A stretch of DNA of 64,000 bases from Ladona fulva (taxonomy: Eukaryota > Arthropoda > Insecta > Odonata > Libellulidae): contig KZ308315.1 in NCBI GenBank assembly GCA_000376725.2, positions 443,672 to 507,671 on the forward strand, read 5' to 3'. Positions 1-10,605 of this stretch are shown here, piece after piece. The number at the start of each line of letters is the position of its first letter. The first letter of the stretch is position 1. The notes under the pieces were generated by a model that saw only the letters and a list, made by a program, of their open reading frames with translations, did not search any database and was not told the DNA's origin. Both the position numbers and the translations under genes were made by a program.

Positions 1-1466
1 GCGCAAATCCATGACTTTTAGTAGTTTTTTATGGTCAGAAAACGGTTAATTTGATCTAAAAAATTAAATAGAAAAAGAAATTGATAGCGCAATATGCGTG
101 AAACAATAATCGAGTTTAAAATAATAAGCTGATATGGAAAAAGTTTTCCAATATTTTTAGTAAATATAAAGCATTCATGACATAAAAATGATAGTTGGGT
201 ATGTTGTGGTAGGACATAAAAGCGTATCCACGCATAAGAAATGGAGATTTTAATTCTGAGACTAGGAAAATTTTAGAGCTTACCGTGCATTATTTTCAAA
301 GGCAGCATCATGATAATATTTCCTTAAGGTCAAATCGTATTAATAAATATAATTATCAGTAATGATGGCACATATATACGATACATTAGCTCGTTTAGGG
401 TGGAATAAATGTTGAGCTCCTAATAGAAGAAATATATCCAAGTGGTGAAGGGAATGAGTCTCTTACGCACTCAACTTCAACTCCGTAAATCAGATGTGTA
501 TGAATGAATCGCCTCCAGTTTGGCGAAGGAAGGACGGGAGAGATGTTGAGAAAGAGGATGAGAGAGAAGAGGACGGAGATGGTGAGACGAATAGAGGAAA
601 CGTGAGGGGAAGAGAGAAAGGACTTGGGACTGTTCCTTTATTTCCCGTTTCTACTGAGCGAATCTTATGAATGACGATTTCACAACTGTTCACAATACTT
701 CCTCCTCTATTATCCTCTTCTCCATTTGTTCCAACTCTTAAATTTTCTTCAGCTTCGCTTCAAGACTTCTCTACAAAGAATACAATTCTGCCGCCTCTTC
801 ATTATAAGTAATATAAATAAACGCATTTGACAAGAGTATGGAAAGGAATAAATTATTGCTGATAAACATTTCAAAATAAAGAGAAAGAATTGCTCCTCTT
901 AAAATATTTAACCATTTTCTTCAACTGTTTCGCCAAAATGTAAGTAGTTATTTTTATTCAAGAATTACGTACACACAATTTTGAGTTATACACAGATTCA
1001 CAGGAATTCCCTGAATAAAAACTAAATGTACTATTTGCTTTTTCGTCGACTATGTGTAGAAGTTTCGATACATCATTTGACTAAATTCAATTGAAAGAAC
1101 GATTGACCACTAAGAATCAATTCGGCAAAATATGTACTCCATTCAGAATTAACATGCCTACTATATCAATGATTGCCAAATAAAATACACGATAGCAATG
1201 ATTGCTAGGTGATAATATTTTGCTTTTCAAGATAAACCAAAGTGTATTAAAATCATTGCAACCATACAAACTTACTTTAAAATTTACAAATTATGTAATC
1301 AAACTAATACAAAATGTTTTAATATTGATATCCCTGACGTAGTAAAGGCACGAGAGAGAGAACCTATGTTTTTTTCATTAATTGTCCAATTCAGATGAAA
1401 TGAAAACTATTTTTACCTATCTAACCCATTTGATTGATAAAAGGGAACCAATCTTAAATAAATTGA
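1..1466. other. gene-free AT-rich stretch with a polypurine tract
   Basis: No coding region, RNA gene or recognisable repeat was found. The only structure is a strongly purine-biased (G/A) run from about 524 to 632 on the plus strand. Its complement reads as a Ser/Pro/Leu-rich open frame, which is a composition effect and not a gene. Confidence 0.6.
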
Positions 1467-2105
1467 AATAGATATAGGATATTCAGAACATATTACTCAA
1501 CGAAATTGTCGAAAATAATTTAATATCTAATATATACAAGGAGATAAAATTGTTCTTAATTGATTTTGATTCAATTCTTGATAGAATGGAACAACTAAGA
1601 ATCTGAGCATTTAACGATAAATAAGAGTGAGATATTCCACAAAAACCATTTTCTTTCCATACGAGTATCACACACAACATTACATTCATCCCTTATTTTT
1701 ACACATCACGAACTGTATCGCTATGCAAATGAGTGGGCGAGAGTTATTCAAAGCGATGCAACGCCAATGTGACACATTTTCTTCCACTCCTCACGTCCAT
1801 AAAGAACTCTCCGCTAGTTGTGTACACTACGCGCTATACTCAGTCATCCCCTCCATGGTGAGCCTGCCAACTCCTTCTGTTGACGTTTGACTAGATGAGG
1901 AACGACAAGGTATGTTACTGAATACTGGGAGGATTAATTAAATAGCAATCTGACTTAGCAATATATATGGAAATGAATCTTATGACTGGATCGAAAAGAT
2001 GTTTCCAAGAAAGAAAATATTCGAAAATTAGCACACTCGCCTAGTGATTAATTGAAAAACGTTGCTAATATAAATATCAAGATGTATTAAAACTTATAAT
2101 TTTCG
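1467..2105 (+). repeat. tandem duplication at N gap, unit 1 (639 bp)
   Basis: This 639-bp unit is followed, after a single N at 2106, by a second copy at 2107-2745 with a constant offset of 640 and no net indels. The left third (to 1677) differs from unit 2 at about 13 positions. The remaining 428 bp (1678-2105) is identical base for base. The right part is GC-richer and holds an ATGCAAAT octamer at 1723-1730. A diverged part joined to an identical part suggests either haplotypes or paralogs merged across a gap, or a recent duplication or conversion. Confidence 0.95.
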
Positions 2106-2106
2106 N
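2106..2106. other. single ambiguous base (N) at duplication junction
   Basis: One N lies exactly between the two 639-bp units. Together with 41046 it is one of only two ambiguous bases noticed in the window, and both fall at duplicate joins. This is typical of a scaffold gap closed with overlapping, uncollapsed contig ends. Confidence 0.9.
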
Positions 2107-2745
2107 AATAGATATAGGATATTCAGAACATATTACTCAACGAAATTGTCGAAAATAATTTAATATCCAATATATACAAGGTGATACAATTGTTCTTAAT
2201 TGATTTTGATTCACTTCTTGATAGAATGGAACAAATAAGAATCTGAACTTTAAATGATAAATTAGAGTGAGATATTTCACAAAAACCATTTTCTTTCCAT
2301 AGGAGTATCACACACAGCATTACATTCATCCCTTATTTTTACACATCACGAACTGTATCGCTATGCAAATGAGTGGGCGAGAGTTATTCAAAGCGATGCA
2401 ACGCCAATGTGACACATTTTCTTCCACTCCTCACGTCCATAAAGAACTCTCCGCTAGTTGTGTACACTACGCGCTATACTCAGTCATCCCCTCCATGGTG
2501 AGCCTGCCAACTCCTTCTGTTGACGTTTGACTAGATGAGGAACGACAAGGTATGTTACTGAATACTGGGAGGATTAATTAAATAGCAATCTGACTTAGCA
2601 ATATATATGGAAATGAATCTTATGACTGGATCGAAAAGATGTTTCCAAGAAAGAAAATATTCGAAAATTAGCACACTCGCCTAGTGATTAATTGAAAAAC
2701 GTTGCTAATATAAATATCAAGATGTATTAAAACTTATAATTTTCG
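2107..2745 (+). repeat. tandem duplication at N gap, unit 2 (639 bp)
   Basis: This is the second copy of the 1467-2105 unit. It is identical to unit 1 from 2318 to 2745 and about 6 percent different from 2107 to 2317. Removing one unit would join the flanks cleanly, which is compatible with an assembly artefact. Confidence 0.95.
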
Positions 2746-4695
2746 CATAATAGCCTTTAAATAAATTATTATTTGTAGTAAAATCGGAGAAAAGATTTAT
2801 CGATGAATGACATTAATTGAATTCATAAACGAATGTGGTGGATATCACTTGGAATTGAGCAAAAATTCGATTATCTAAATTTAGTAAAATGAGACTTTTT
2901 CTCTGGTAGGATTAGCGTGTTGATCAAAGAATGTGATATTTTAAAGAAATGCAGCCGAATTGTCGTTTTCATTCACATTTTATTGAGAAAAATATGTTGC
3001 ATACATTTTCCAGAAGGAAAAATATGCATGATTTCACGAGATTTAGGAGGGAAGCTGTTTATTATTAAAAGTTATAAGGCAATCAGCGCGTTATGATTAC
3101 TGCCAATACGATAAAAAATATTTTAAATACAGAATTAAGTATGACAGTTAGAAAGGAACATGATTCGTTTTAATGGACGAGTACTGTTATATCAACTCCA
3201 ATTTTGCTCTTGTAATTCTCACCGCTGTATGTCATATTCTAGTAGAATCATATCGACAAACGGAAAATCTGGAGGAATGTGACAAGCGTAGATAAAGATT
3301 ATAGTATAATTATTACGAAAGAGTCATTTAATATGCAATACGAGAAACTCTTAAACACAGCGAAACGTATATTTAAAAAAATACGTGACTACGAGTACAA
3401 TGAATGGTTTTAGTCAGTATTGGGGAAAGTTTATTTCTTTTGTATCATTTCTCATTACTGGTATTATCTTGGCATCAGCATATTTACTTACATATTTAAA
3501 TATAGTCTCACATGGGCTAAACTCTGCAAGCTAGTTGCGACTAACTCAAATATACCTTCCACTCCATTCCGTAATGAATGGCCATTTTCATCATCCCAGT
3601 CTCATTCCCAGAGTTACTTGCAAAAGTCTCGCACCGATAAACAGGCGACAGCAAAACAAAACTCTCTCCCAACTCCTTATCCCCACCCTATTTTACGTCT
3701 GACCGTAAATAGCGCGTCAGAGAGATTTAAAAAGGACAAGACGGTGGGGCGATAAAGCCCGAATAATACCGCACATTTAAAATAAGCCGACTTCTGCAGC
3801 GCTCCTTTTTAACCCCCTCCTTTTTCTACGGCGAGAACACGCCTACATCGCGGCTCTGGCCAGACTCTTCGCGTCATCCGAGAATGGAGTAGGCGAGGAA
3901 GGGGTGCGGGAATTCGGTACTATAACTGCACCCGTGACTCAACATCCGGGAACAGCCTCCGGGAGGGATGGTACTCGTGGAGGTGGGCCTAGGAAAGGGG
4001 TTGTGGCACCTGGGGGTGCGGGATAGGGAGTTAGATTCGTGAGCTCCCCGCAGTCCTTTTCTGTTGGCGGAGGTTAGGGATTTTCGTGAGCGTGAGGGGA
4101 TATCGAGGGCGAATTCTGGATCCAATCACTCGCCAAAGGATGTCGCAGGTGTCCGAAATTCCCTTCCACTGAGATGCCTTCCGCCGCGGGTGTAGCTAAC
4201 TCTTTTTGGGGCCCGTTCGACTCGGGGATCGTTCATTTTATTGCGAAAGAAATGTCACGCCTATGTAGTGCAGTTTGCGAAGGAATGAAGCTTCGTGAAC
4301 GCAGACATCGTTCCCAATAATGCACTTCTTCGTACAGAAACTCGACTGACAAGAAAATAAAACTATATGACGAGGCAACTTTGAGCTCTTTACACACAGG
4401 CATCTTTTCATAATTTGTACATCATTTCTAAATAGGAAGTGGAATTGAGTGGACATATCATATTATGTATTATGATCTGAGAACTATGTGGATTATCATG
4501 AGAAGAAGCAATAAAAATACCGATACAAAATATAATTCGTAGAAACCTTGGTTTGTTTTCCAGTCACATCTGTGACATGCTGTCACTATCTTCTATATGT
4601 TTTGTCAGACATTATATAGCTACGTAATTAGTACTTTTAGTGTCCTTGTAATATAAATCGTTACAAGCATATAGATTATCGTAAAAGTATCTCAT
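2746..4695. other. gene-free stretch with a GC-richer island near 3780-4230
   Basis: The first kilobase is AT-rich and featureless. From about 3780 to 4230 the sequence becomes GC-richer with several CpG dinucleotides, and frames are open on both strands, as expected from composition. No domain was recognised. The island could be a diverged exon, a regulatory element or an old repeat. Confidence 0.5.
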
Positions 4696-4696
4696 G

Positions 4697-4835
4697 GTGG
4701 GCTCCATATTGCCAAGTGGATAGGGCGTCTGCCTTTAATCAAAGTAGTTCCACACTATTTCAGGTGGGAGTCCATATGTGCAAAATAACCTTAGCTGTCG
4801 AAGGTCTTTCAACAATACTACGACTATATATTCAC
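4697..4835 (+). repeat. tRNA-derived SINE copy, decayed (family A)
   Basis: A Pol III A-box-like stretch (TGCCAAGTGGATAGGG, near 4709) starts a tRNA-like head, but the B box expected near 4750 has decayed. The downstream body is shared with other family A copies: 'gggagtccatatgtgcaaaa', then an 'agctgtcgaagg' block, then a tail of triplets such as 'aatactacgact'. Related copies lie near 28039, 28441, 52796 and 61073 (minus). It is a non-autonomous retroposon that would depend on a LINE reverse transcriptase. Confidence 0.7.
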
Positions 4836-4929
4836 AAAGTCAACGGGGTACCTTAAACCTCAACTCTCATGACAATGATTGTAAGTGGTACATCTGAATT
4901 CGGTTTAGGAATTTATTTTTACGGCCTTG

Positions 4930-5020
4930 ACATCCTATCAACCGTCAACCCTTATCGAATTGTGCTCCCACCGGCAATGAACCCGAGACCGGTATCATCA
5001 GCTACCTCCTGTTAAACAAT
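4930..5020 (-). repeat. possible tRNA-like SINE fragment (B-box half)
   Basis: On the minus strand a degenerate B box (GGGTTCATTGCC; consensus GGTTCGATTCC) spans about 4973-4984 and is followed by 'ggtgggagcac'. No convincing A box precedes it. It lies just downstream of the plus-strand SINE at 4697. The assignment is weak. Confidence 0.35.
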
Positions 5021-5367
5021 TCGAGAACCCGTTGAAGAGAACACTATATAATAGTAAAAAAACCATAGCACTAACATAGTAAGAACTGAGTTGAAATTCA
5101 TTTAATTCTATATATGTATACATGTACTAAACATGTGCTTGGGACTTTCCTATTCGATAGTGTTTTACTTGTCTTTGATTCGCAATATTCTCCCAAATCA
5201 TCATAATATCGCTCTCTTACATACGAACTAAGTGTAATGTTAGGGTAGTGATATGAGCAAGTTTTCTTCATTGTATCTTGAATCGGATGGCGTACATAGA
5301 GATAGCTGACCAAGTCTTGGACATGGAGATAGAAAAATGAAGAATCAACGAAAAGAGCTTGCAATTT

Positions 5368-5440
5368 CCTCTAGGACGGCGATTATCTTGAAACCGGTCG
5401 ATTAAATAAAACTTCGTAGAAGTTAAAAATCATTTATTCC
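5368..5440 (+). mobile_element. Penelope-like fragment with degenerate hammerhead-like core
   Basis: The sequence CTAGGACGGCGATTAT is followed by GAAACCGGTCG (5390-5400) and then an A/T-rich stretch 'attaaataaaactt'. The arrangement matches a CTGANGA / helix / GAAA-ACCGGTC hammerhead core with the first box mutated. The clearer copy at 20803-20834 shares the 'ggcgat' helix and the GAAACCGGTCG end. Penelope-like retroelements are known to carry hammerhead motifs with a short helix III. The activity and the family assignment are inferences. Confidence 0.45.
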
Positions 5441-8155
5441 ACTATCATCTTGTTTTCGATATTTATTTCACAATATCGTTCCTCTAACTTCGGCATATCA
5501 CGATGAATTATAGAGAAATAAAAAATAATTGAAATCACATTGTGTCTGCATTCCCTGATTCATTATCACCACATTTGAGTTGAATGAAACATTTTACAAC
5601 GGCTTGTATTTTAGATGACAGATAGCAAGGTTCTTTATGAGAACGCACGACCTTTATTTCCTTTATTCAAACTCAGATCTTGACACGAAGCGGACTCGCG
5701 TTATTAATTTTCATTTTCACCCAATGAAGCTATTATTCTCGCTTCCAGTAAGGCCATCTGCGTCACAATGCGGCTTTCTGAACGTCTTCTGGTCGGTAAA
5801 AATAACGTCTTACTTCGGATCACATCGATCATCAGCAGTCAATGTCAGTGACACGAGATGTCGCTGTCAAGGGAAGGCATTCGACCAGAAGGCGCCTGGC
5901 CGCACGTGCAAGCGCGGTGATAATTCAAGACGATTAGCATCACGAGTTGGAAATTCTCCTGATGAAAATGTCAGTATCACAATGCTGACATGGACGTGGG
6001 ACAGAAAAAAACCTTTTCGTTTAAGAGGATTTATACAAAGCTGTCGATTTGTAATAAATGGAGATGCGAAGGAAATAGAGTCAGATAAAAGTTCGCTAAA
6101 ATTTTGCACGAACATGTATCATTTGCAATATTTACAAACGGAATATTATTCAGATAATTTGTTCTCGCAACGAACTCATATCCTTCTCGTTAAGACTTAA
6201 ATACGGAAATTAGGGTAATTCGGAGAATAATCTTTGTAGATTTATATTTTATCGTACATTTCATTGTATATGGTGAATTTAAATTGAGGATATTCACCTG
6301 AGTCTGTGAAGCACAATTATTTGATGATTAAGAATTTTATTTTACAAATGAAGTACAACTTGTGAGTCTATGTTATAAAAAAAATATTTGGGCATATTTT
6401 AACGTTGATTAGAATGGTGAAATTGAAATTGTGTCTTTAATCCTTTACAATTAAAGGTAGGTCCTCTCAAATAAAATTTTCGATATTTTTAAGTATTTGT
6501 AATTTGTTTGTAAACAGTAAAATAAAAGATACGATACTACTGTATTTTGAATTCTGTTTGTATCACTGATGGAATTCTAATATTTGACATTTACTTTCAT
6601 TCGAAGGATTTCCTTTGCAGTACAATTTGCAGAGTGCACATTGATTTTAGAATCATGATTATATAAATGTTTTCTCTACCAAATGGTGAAATGCGTGCAT
6701 GTCTTCTTCCTTGCAGATATAATGGAGAAAAAGTATACAATTTAGAAGAAAAAAGAGGAGAGAAGATAATAGGAAAGAATTCGGTAAACCTCTAAGCTCT
6801 GATGCACGCTTGATGCTGCGATGATTAAACCATGCCTTTATCAACCTTTGATAGGCTATCTTGGTGTAGAAACGTAATGCTAACTCATGCAATTGATATT
6901 TACATTCCAGCTTATCTATTTCCTAGTGTAAACAACTCTCCGTTTAATAATTTGAACTTTAAGCTTCTTAAACTAAATGTATTTGCTGTCTTTCTGTTTT
7001 TCCACCTGTAGGTAAAATATTTTCCGAATGATATATTATTGCGGGGAAAACGTTTTTGATACTTTATCAATCAGCAACAAAAGAACCTGTCTTACATTCT
7101 GTAAAAACCAAACATTTACACTTGATCTAGAATTCCACCTGCCTTTTTTCCGCTATCCGTTAACCTCTGCTGCCCCAGAGTACCGCTTTAACCCCTGCGA
7201 AGGGAATGCCATAAGGCTTCGTACTTGGTCCCATTCTCTCGCTCACACCCTACGCGAGTTTCCTTTCCGGCAATAAAGTGCACGCCTTCCCCTCGCAACG
7301 AAGGTCTCTTCCCAGGTTTCTGATGGGATCGCGTAGGGGACTCTTGGGGAAGCTATTCCCTCCACACCTTTCGCAGATAGAGTACGCGGCGTTCTTGCGC
7401 GACTCGGGAGTTCAGCAAGCCTCGGTTTATGCTTGCCGGTAGCAAAAAAGGTGTTCTACGGTCTAGCAATTTCTGAGTGCTTGACGTTACGTAACCCATA
7501 CGTAGCAACTCAAGGCTCGAGTCTCTAATAATTACGTTTCCTTTGACAACAAGGCCTCGGGTGTTTTAACATTATGCACAAAGCAGAGATAAAACATGAT
7601 TTTATGGAAACCATTACAACAATACATTTCCATATCTAAATGATAATAAATGACATTATGTTGATGGAGTAGCTTAAAAAGCAGTTTAAACTCAAGTCAT
7701 CGATCTAACCTCTGAAAAGTTACATAGATATATAAAGACCAAATATGGAAATTATAGCTAAAATTTTGCAATGAAGAGAAGTATATCAAAAAATTACGAT
7801 TTATTGCAATTTTTTATCTCCCTTAATTTACGGGACTAAAATTTTTCAGTACATTTATATATCACCATTTCTTTGCATAAGAACGGCTTTCTTTCCATCG
7901 TCTGCTTCATTGCTGAAGGATGTCAATATCCCAAGAATTAGATAGAATTCTATGAAATCGATACAAACATACTTCATTCAATTAAAACTGAAAATAATTG
8001 TGTATATGAGACTTAATAATAATAATTAAATGGGGAGAATTTCAAAGCCGTTATTAATATTAGAGTTAAAAGAGTTTGCAAATAATATCCGTGGAAATGA
8101 GAGAGATAACGATGATTTGATTACCTGTTTCCTTTTCGAAAGAGAAAATAGAAAT
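5405..8155. other. stretch without assignable genes; longest open frame and GC-richer block
   Basis: The longest open frame of the window (plus, 5637-6200, 187 codons) lies here. It has no recognisable domain, signal peptide or homologous motif and could be chance. From about 7130 to 7520 the DNA is GC-richer with many CpGs and no coherent reading frame. The rest is AT-rich without recognisable features. Confidence 0.45.
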
Positions 8156-8246
8156 GACTGGTATCCGAAGGAAACGGGTAAGGGTGACTTTGCGCAAGAT
8201 GGTGCGCACCCAGGAAAAATCCCAAGGAAGAATGGACTTGAAAAAA

Positions 8247-8310
8247 GTCTGACGGGACCGGGAATCGAACCCGGGTCTCCCAATTGCCGGTCGGGTGCTC
8301 TGTCCGTTGA
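8247..8310 (-). repeat. tRNA-like SINE head, minus unit (family B)
   Basis: Read on the minus strand, this unit has an intact B box (GGGTTCGATTCCCGG) with a perfect 5-bp T stem. It also has an anticodon stem CCCGA/TTGGG around the loop CCGGCAA. The 5' acceptor and A-box side is replaced by the palindrome at 8307-8347, so it cannot fold as a complete tRNA. It is best read as a SINE head, not a tRNA gene. Confidence 0.75.
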
Positions 8311-8347
8311 AGCACCGGCCACACAATTTGTGTGGCCGGTGCTTCAA
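8307..8347. repeat. 41-bp near-perfect palindrome
   Basis: Arms of 20 bp (8307-8326, TTGAAGCACCGGCCACACAA, and its complement 8328-8347) are separated by a single T. The palindrome sits at the 5' end of the minus SINE unit, between the larger inverted arms. It would form a very stable cruciform or hairpin. Confidence 0.95.
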
Positions 8348-8398
8348 TGAAGCCGTGACTGCGAACGATGCCGCCATGCGGACGTACTCGCAACGTCT

Positions 8399-8472
8399 GC
8401 CGGGATAGCTCAACGGACAGAGCACCCGACCGGCAATTGGGAGACCCGAGTTCGATTCCCGGTCCCGTCAGA
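8399..8472 (+). repeat. tRNA-like SINE head, plus unit (family B)
   Basis: A near-complete cloverleaf can be drawn. The acceptor stem GCCGGGA/TCCCGTC pairs at 6 of 7 positions. The D stem is GCTC/GAGC, the anticodon stem CCCGA/TTGGG, and the T stem CCGAG/CCCGG has one mismatch. The A box (TAGCTCAACGG) and B box (GAGTTCGATTCC) are good. The anticodon-loop position would read GGC (Ala), but position 33 is C instead of the near-invariant U. The unit is also embedded in a SINE insertion, so a functional tRNA gene is unlikely. Confidence 0.75.
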
Positions 8473-8510
8473 CTTTTTTCAAGTCCAATCTTCCTTGGGA
8501 CTGGTATCCG

Positions 8511-10530
8511 TTAAAAAAAAAACTTTCTATATCACATATTAAGTACGCGGGTCGTCACAACTGTTGATTAAGGGAGGACGCGACGCTTTGTAACACGTGT
8601 AATAATTTTAAACCACAGTGAACGTACACTTAATTATGCCAATTTAGCAATAAATTCTTAAAATTATTTTACGGATAAACTGAAGTACGGGAATAGATAA
8701 AAAAATAGAGGAGTCAAAATAAGCAATAAATGAAACGATATTTAAAGAAGAAACTTCGCCACGATTCGCAGTAATAAATGTTAAAGGGCTCTTACCTCAA
8801 GATCAAAAAGAATATCTCATAATTCTTTCCATAAAGCTTTCAAGCAGAGAATGAAATAAATGTTGGAATGATTCTTATAAAAGTCGATAGCTGTTAAGTA
8901 AGAGTCCCAATTGAACTTTGGATAAGCAGAGAAGCTAAGAACAAAGAAAAGAGGTGAAGTCATTCATCCGTTGTAAGAAGTAAGAGTAGAATCGATTTTG
9001 CATAGGTGGGTGAAGCTTGAGGGCGTATAGAGAAAATATGCAAACGAAAAGGAAAAAAATAACTAAGAATAAAAAGGAGATGGGAGAGCTCTGAAGACCG
9101 GAAGATTTTTCCCTTCGTAGCATTTTGATTCACGGGACGGAAGGGAAGATAGAAAATTCAAAGGAAAAGGTGCTTTTGTTCTTACAAGACACCGGCGTTG
9201 CACCCAGAGAGTTGCTTATTTTTCGCCGAATCGTTTCATTCATACTTCTCCTGTTGTTTCCTTCGAATAAGTAGCTAGGGTTTTTTATTCCTAAGCTGCA
9301 ATGCGCAGTTTTTATAACAGTGCCCGTAACCTTTTCTCCCTTTCCTTAGAATGTTTTTCTAAAGTTTTTTCTGACGTTATGTGAGAGAATTGTTACGTTG
9401 GGGCAGATGGGACCTTTTTTTGTTATTTGAATCTTGAAATGTTTTGACTGAAGAATTTCAACGTTTGTAGCTGGATAAAAGATAGGAACAGAAATTCGCA
9501 AATTCCAAATACCATTCGCAAATTTATTTTTCGTCTAATACCACTATTTTTGCACTTTCTCGATAGAAACAGCTTCCCTAGCAACGCATACTGTTAATAT
9601 TAGCTTGTCTATGCTCGCCCAATAATTTATGCAATCAAACCAGACATTTATACTCTGTTAAAGTTTCCCGAGAAACATTCCTCGTATTTATAGCCAATGA
9701 CGCAAAACTTATCCATGCCAAATTCAAATTAAATATACGCCTGAGGAGGTTCATCTAGAAACGAGTGGCCTGCTTTAATTCGCATGACCATCTCTTCAGC
9801 AGCAAAAGGAAATCATTCCGTTGAACGTTAAATATCCAAAACTACTAAATTACTTAAGATTTTAAACCGTGGAATTTATTTTAAGAATGCTTACTAATAC
9901 AGATTTGGAAAAATTATCAACTGATAAAATTTCAGTTTTATCTGTGTAAGTGCAAGCTGCAAAAATCACTATAATTTTAAACTGGCATTCACGACGAAGA
10001 CACAGGGTGCTTACCCGGTTCCGCTTAGTCACATCCTAAGTTGATTTTAAATTTAGACTTGAAAATTTTCTATTTGTTTTGTCCTCATTTAAAAATTGTA
10101 ATGGATTTCCTAGATCTATCGCCAAAAATAATTTATATTACCTTTGAGATGTAGGTATGACTTGAAATGGAAGGTTGTTATAACAAAAGTGGAAAAGCTT
10201 GGTATTGCGGGATAACATATAATTTTGATTAAAACAACTACGTAACAGGTGGGTAAGACATCAAGAAAAGAAAGATTTCTAAGGAAAGTGGAAGTTTTCA
10301 TCTTAAAAGCAAAGTGTTTCTGCTCTGAATTAATTCTTAGGATATTGTAACGGCGGAGTCACTTACGCCAACTACGTTGGCTTTAATGTGGAAAAAATGC
10401 ATTCATCCGTCTAGTGTCATTGGGGCCCGTCAAATTTAACATCTGTAAATTTGTCACAGAAAATTATTGTATTCTCCCCCTTCTAGGGCATACTTCATTT
10501 CTGTGCTATATGAATATTAAATTCACGTAC
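8511..10530. other. gene-free AT-rich stretch
   Basis: Nothing recognisable was found apart from an A-run just after the SINE target-site duplication (about 8513-8521). No coding region, RNA gene or repeat copy can be supported. Confidence 0.6.
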
Positions 10531-10535
10531 AATCG

Positions 10536-10605
10536 TGGTGTCGGAATGGCTATCGTGCTAGTGCTTTAGCTCCATAGCCCCGGATCGAATCCCGACTTGT
10601 GGGAT
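10536..10605 (+). repeat. degenerate tRNA-like SINE head
   Basis: An A-box-like segment (TGGCTATCGTGCTAGTG) is followed about 30 bp later by a mutated B box (GGATCGAATCCC; consensus GGTTCGAATCC). Spacing and order fit a tRNA-derived SINE head, but no body shared with the other copies follows. Confidence 0.45.

Larger units (their letters stand above)
8156..8510. mobile_element. fold-back tRNA-SINE insertion with 12-bp target-site duplication
   Basis: A 12-bp direct repeat, GACTGGTATCCG, flanks the insert at 8156-8167 and 8499-8510. Inside are two tRNA-like units in opposite orientation: 91-bp arms at 8220-8310 (minus) and 8410-8500 (plus) with only two mismatches and no indels. Between them lies a 41-bp palindrome (8307-8347). 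The left unit continues into a fuller SINE body (8168-8219, reading leftward), so it looks like the parent copy and the right unit a partial inverted duplicate. The flanking repeat implies that the whole fold-back integrated as one event, for example by template switching or twin priming during reverse transcription. Confidence 0.85.

Noticed and set aside
1723..1730. ATGCAAAT octamer as a POU-factor site
   Set aside because: An eight-base match is expected by chance several times in a window of this composition, and nothing nearby supports a promoter.
8026..8425. Overlapping protein frames on both strands
   Set aside because: They are translations of the tRNA-like fold-back. The DPGSIPG-type peptides are typical of antisense B boxes.
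8399..8472. Functional tRNA-Ala(GGC) gene
   Set aside because: The cloverleaf is good, but position 33 is C, one acceptor pair and one T-stem pair are mismatched, and the unit lies inside a retroposed SINE with a flanking direct repeat.
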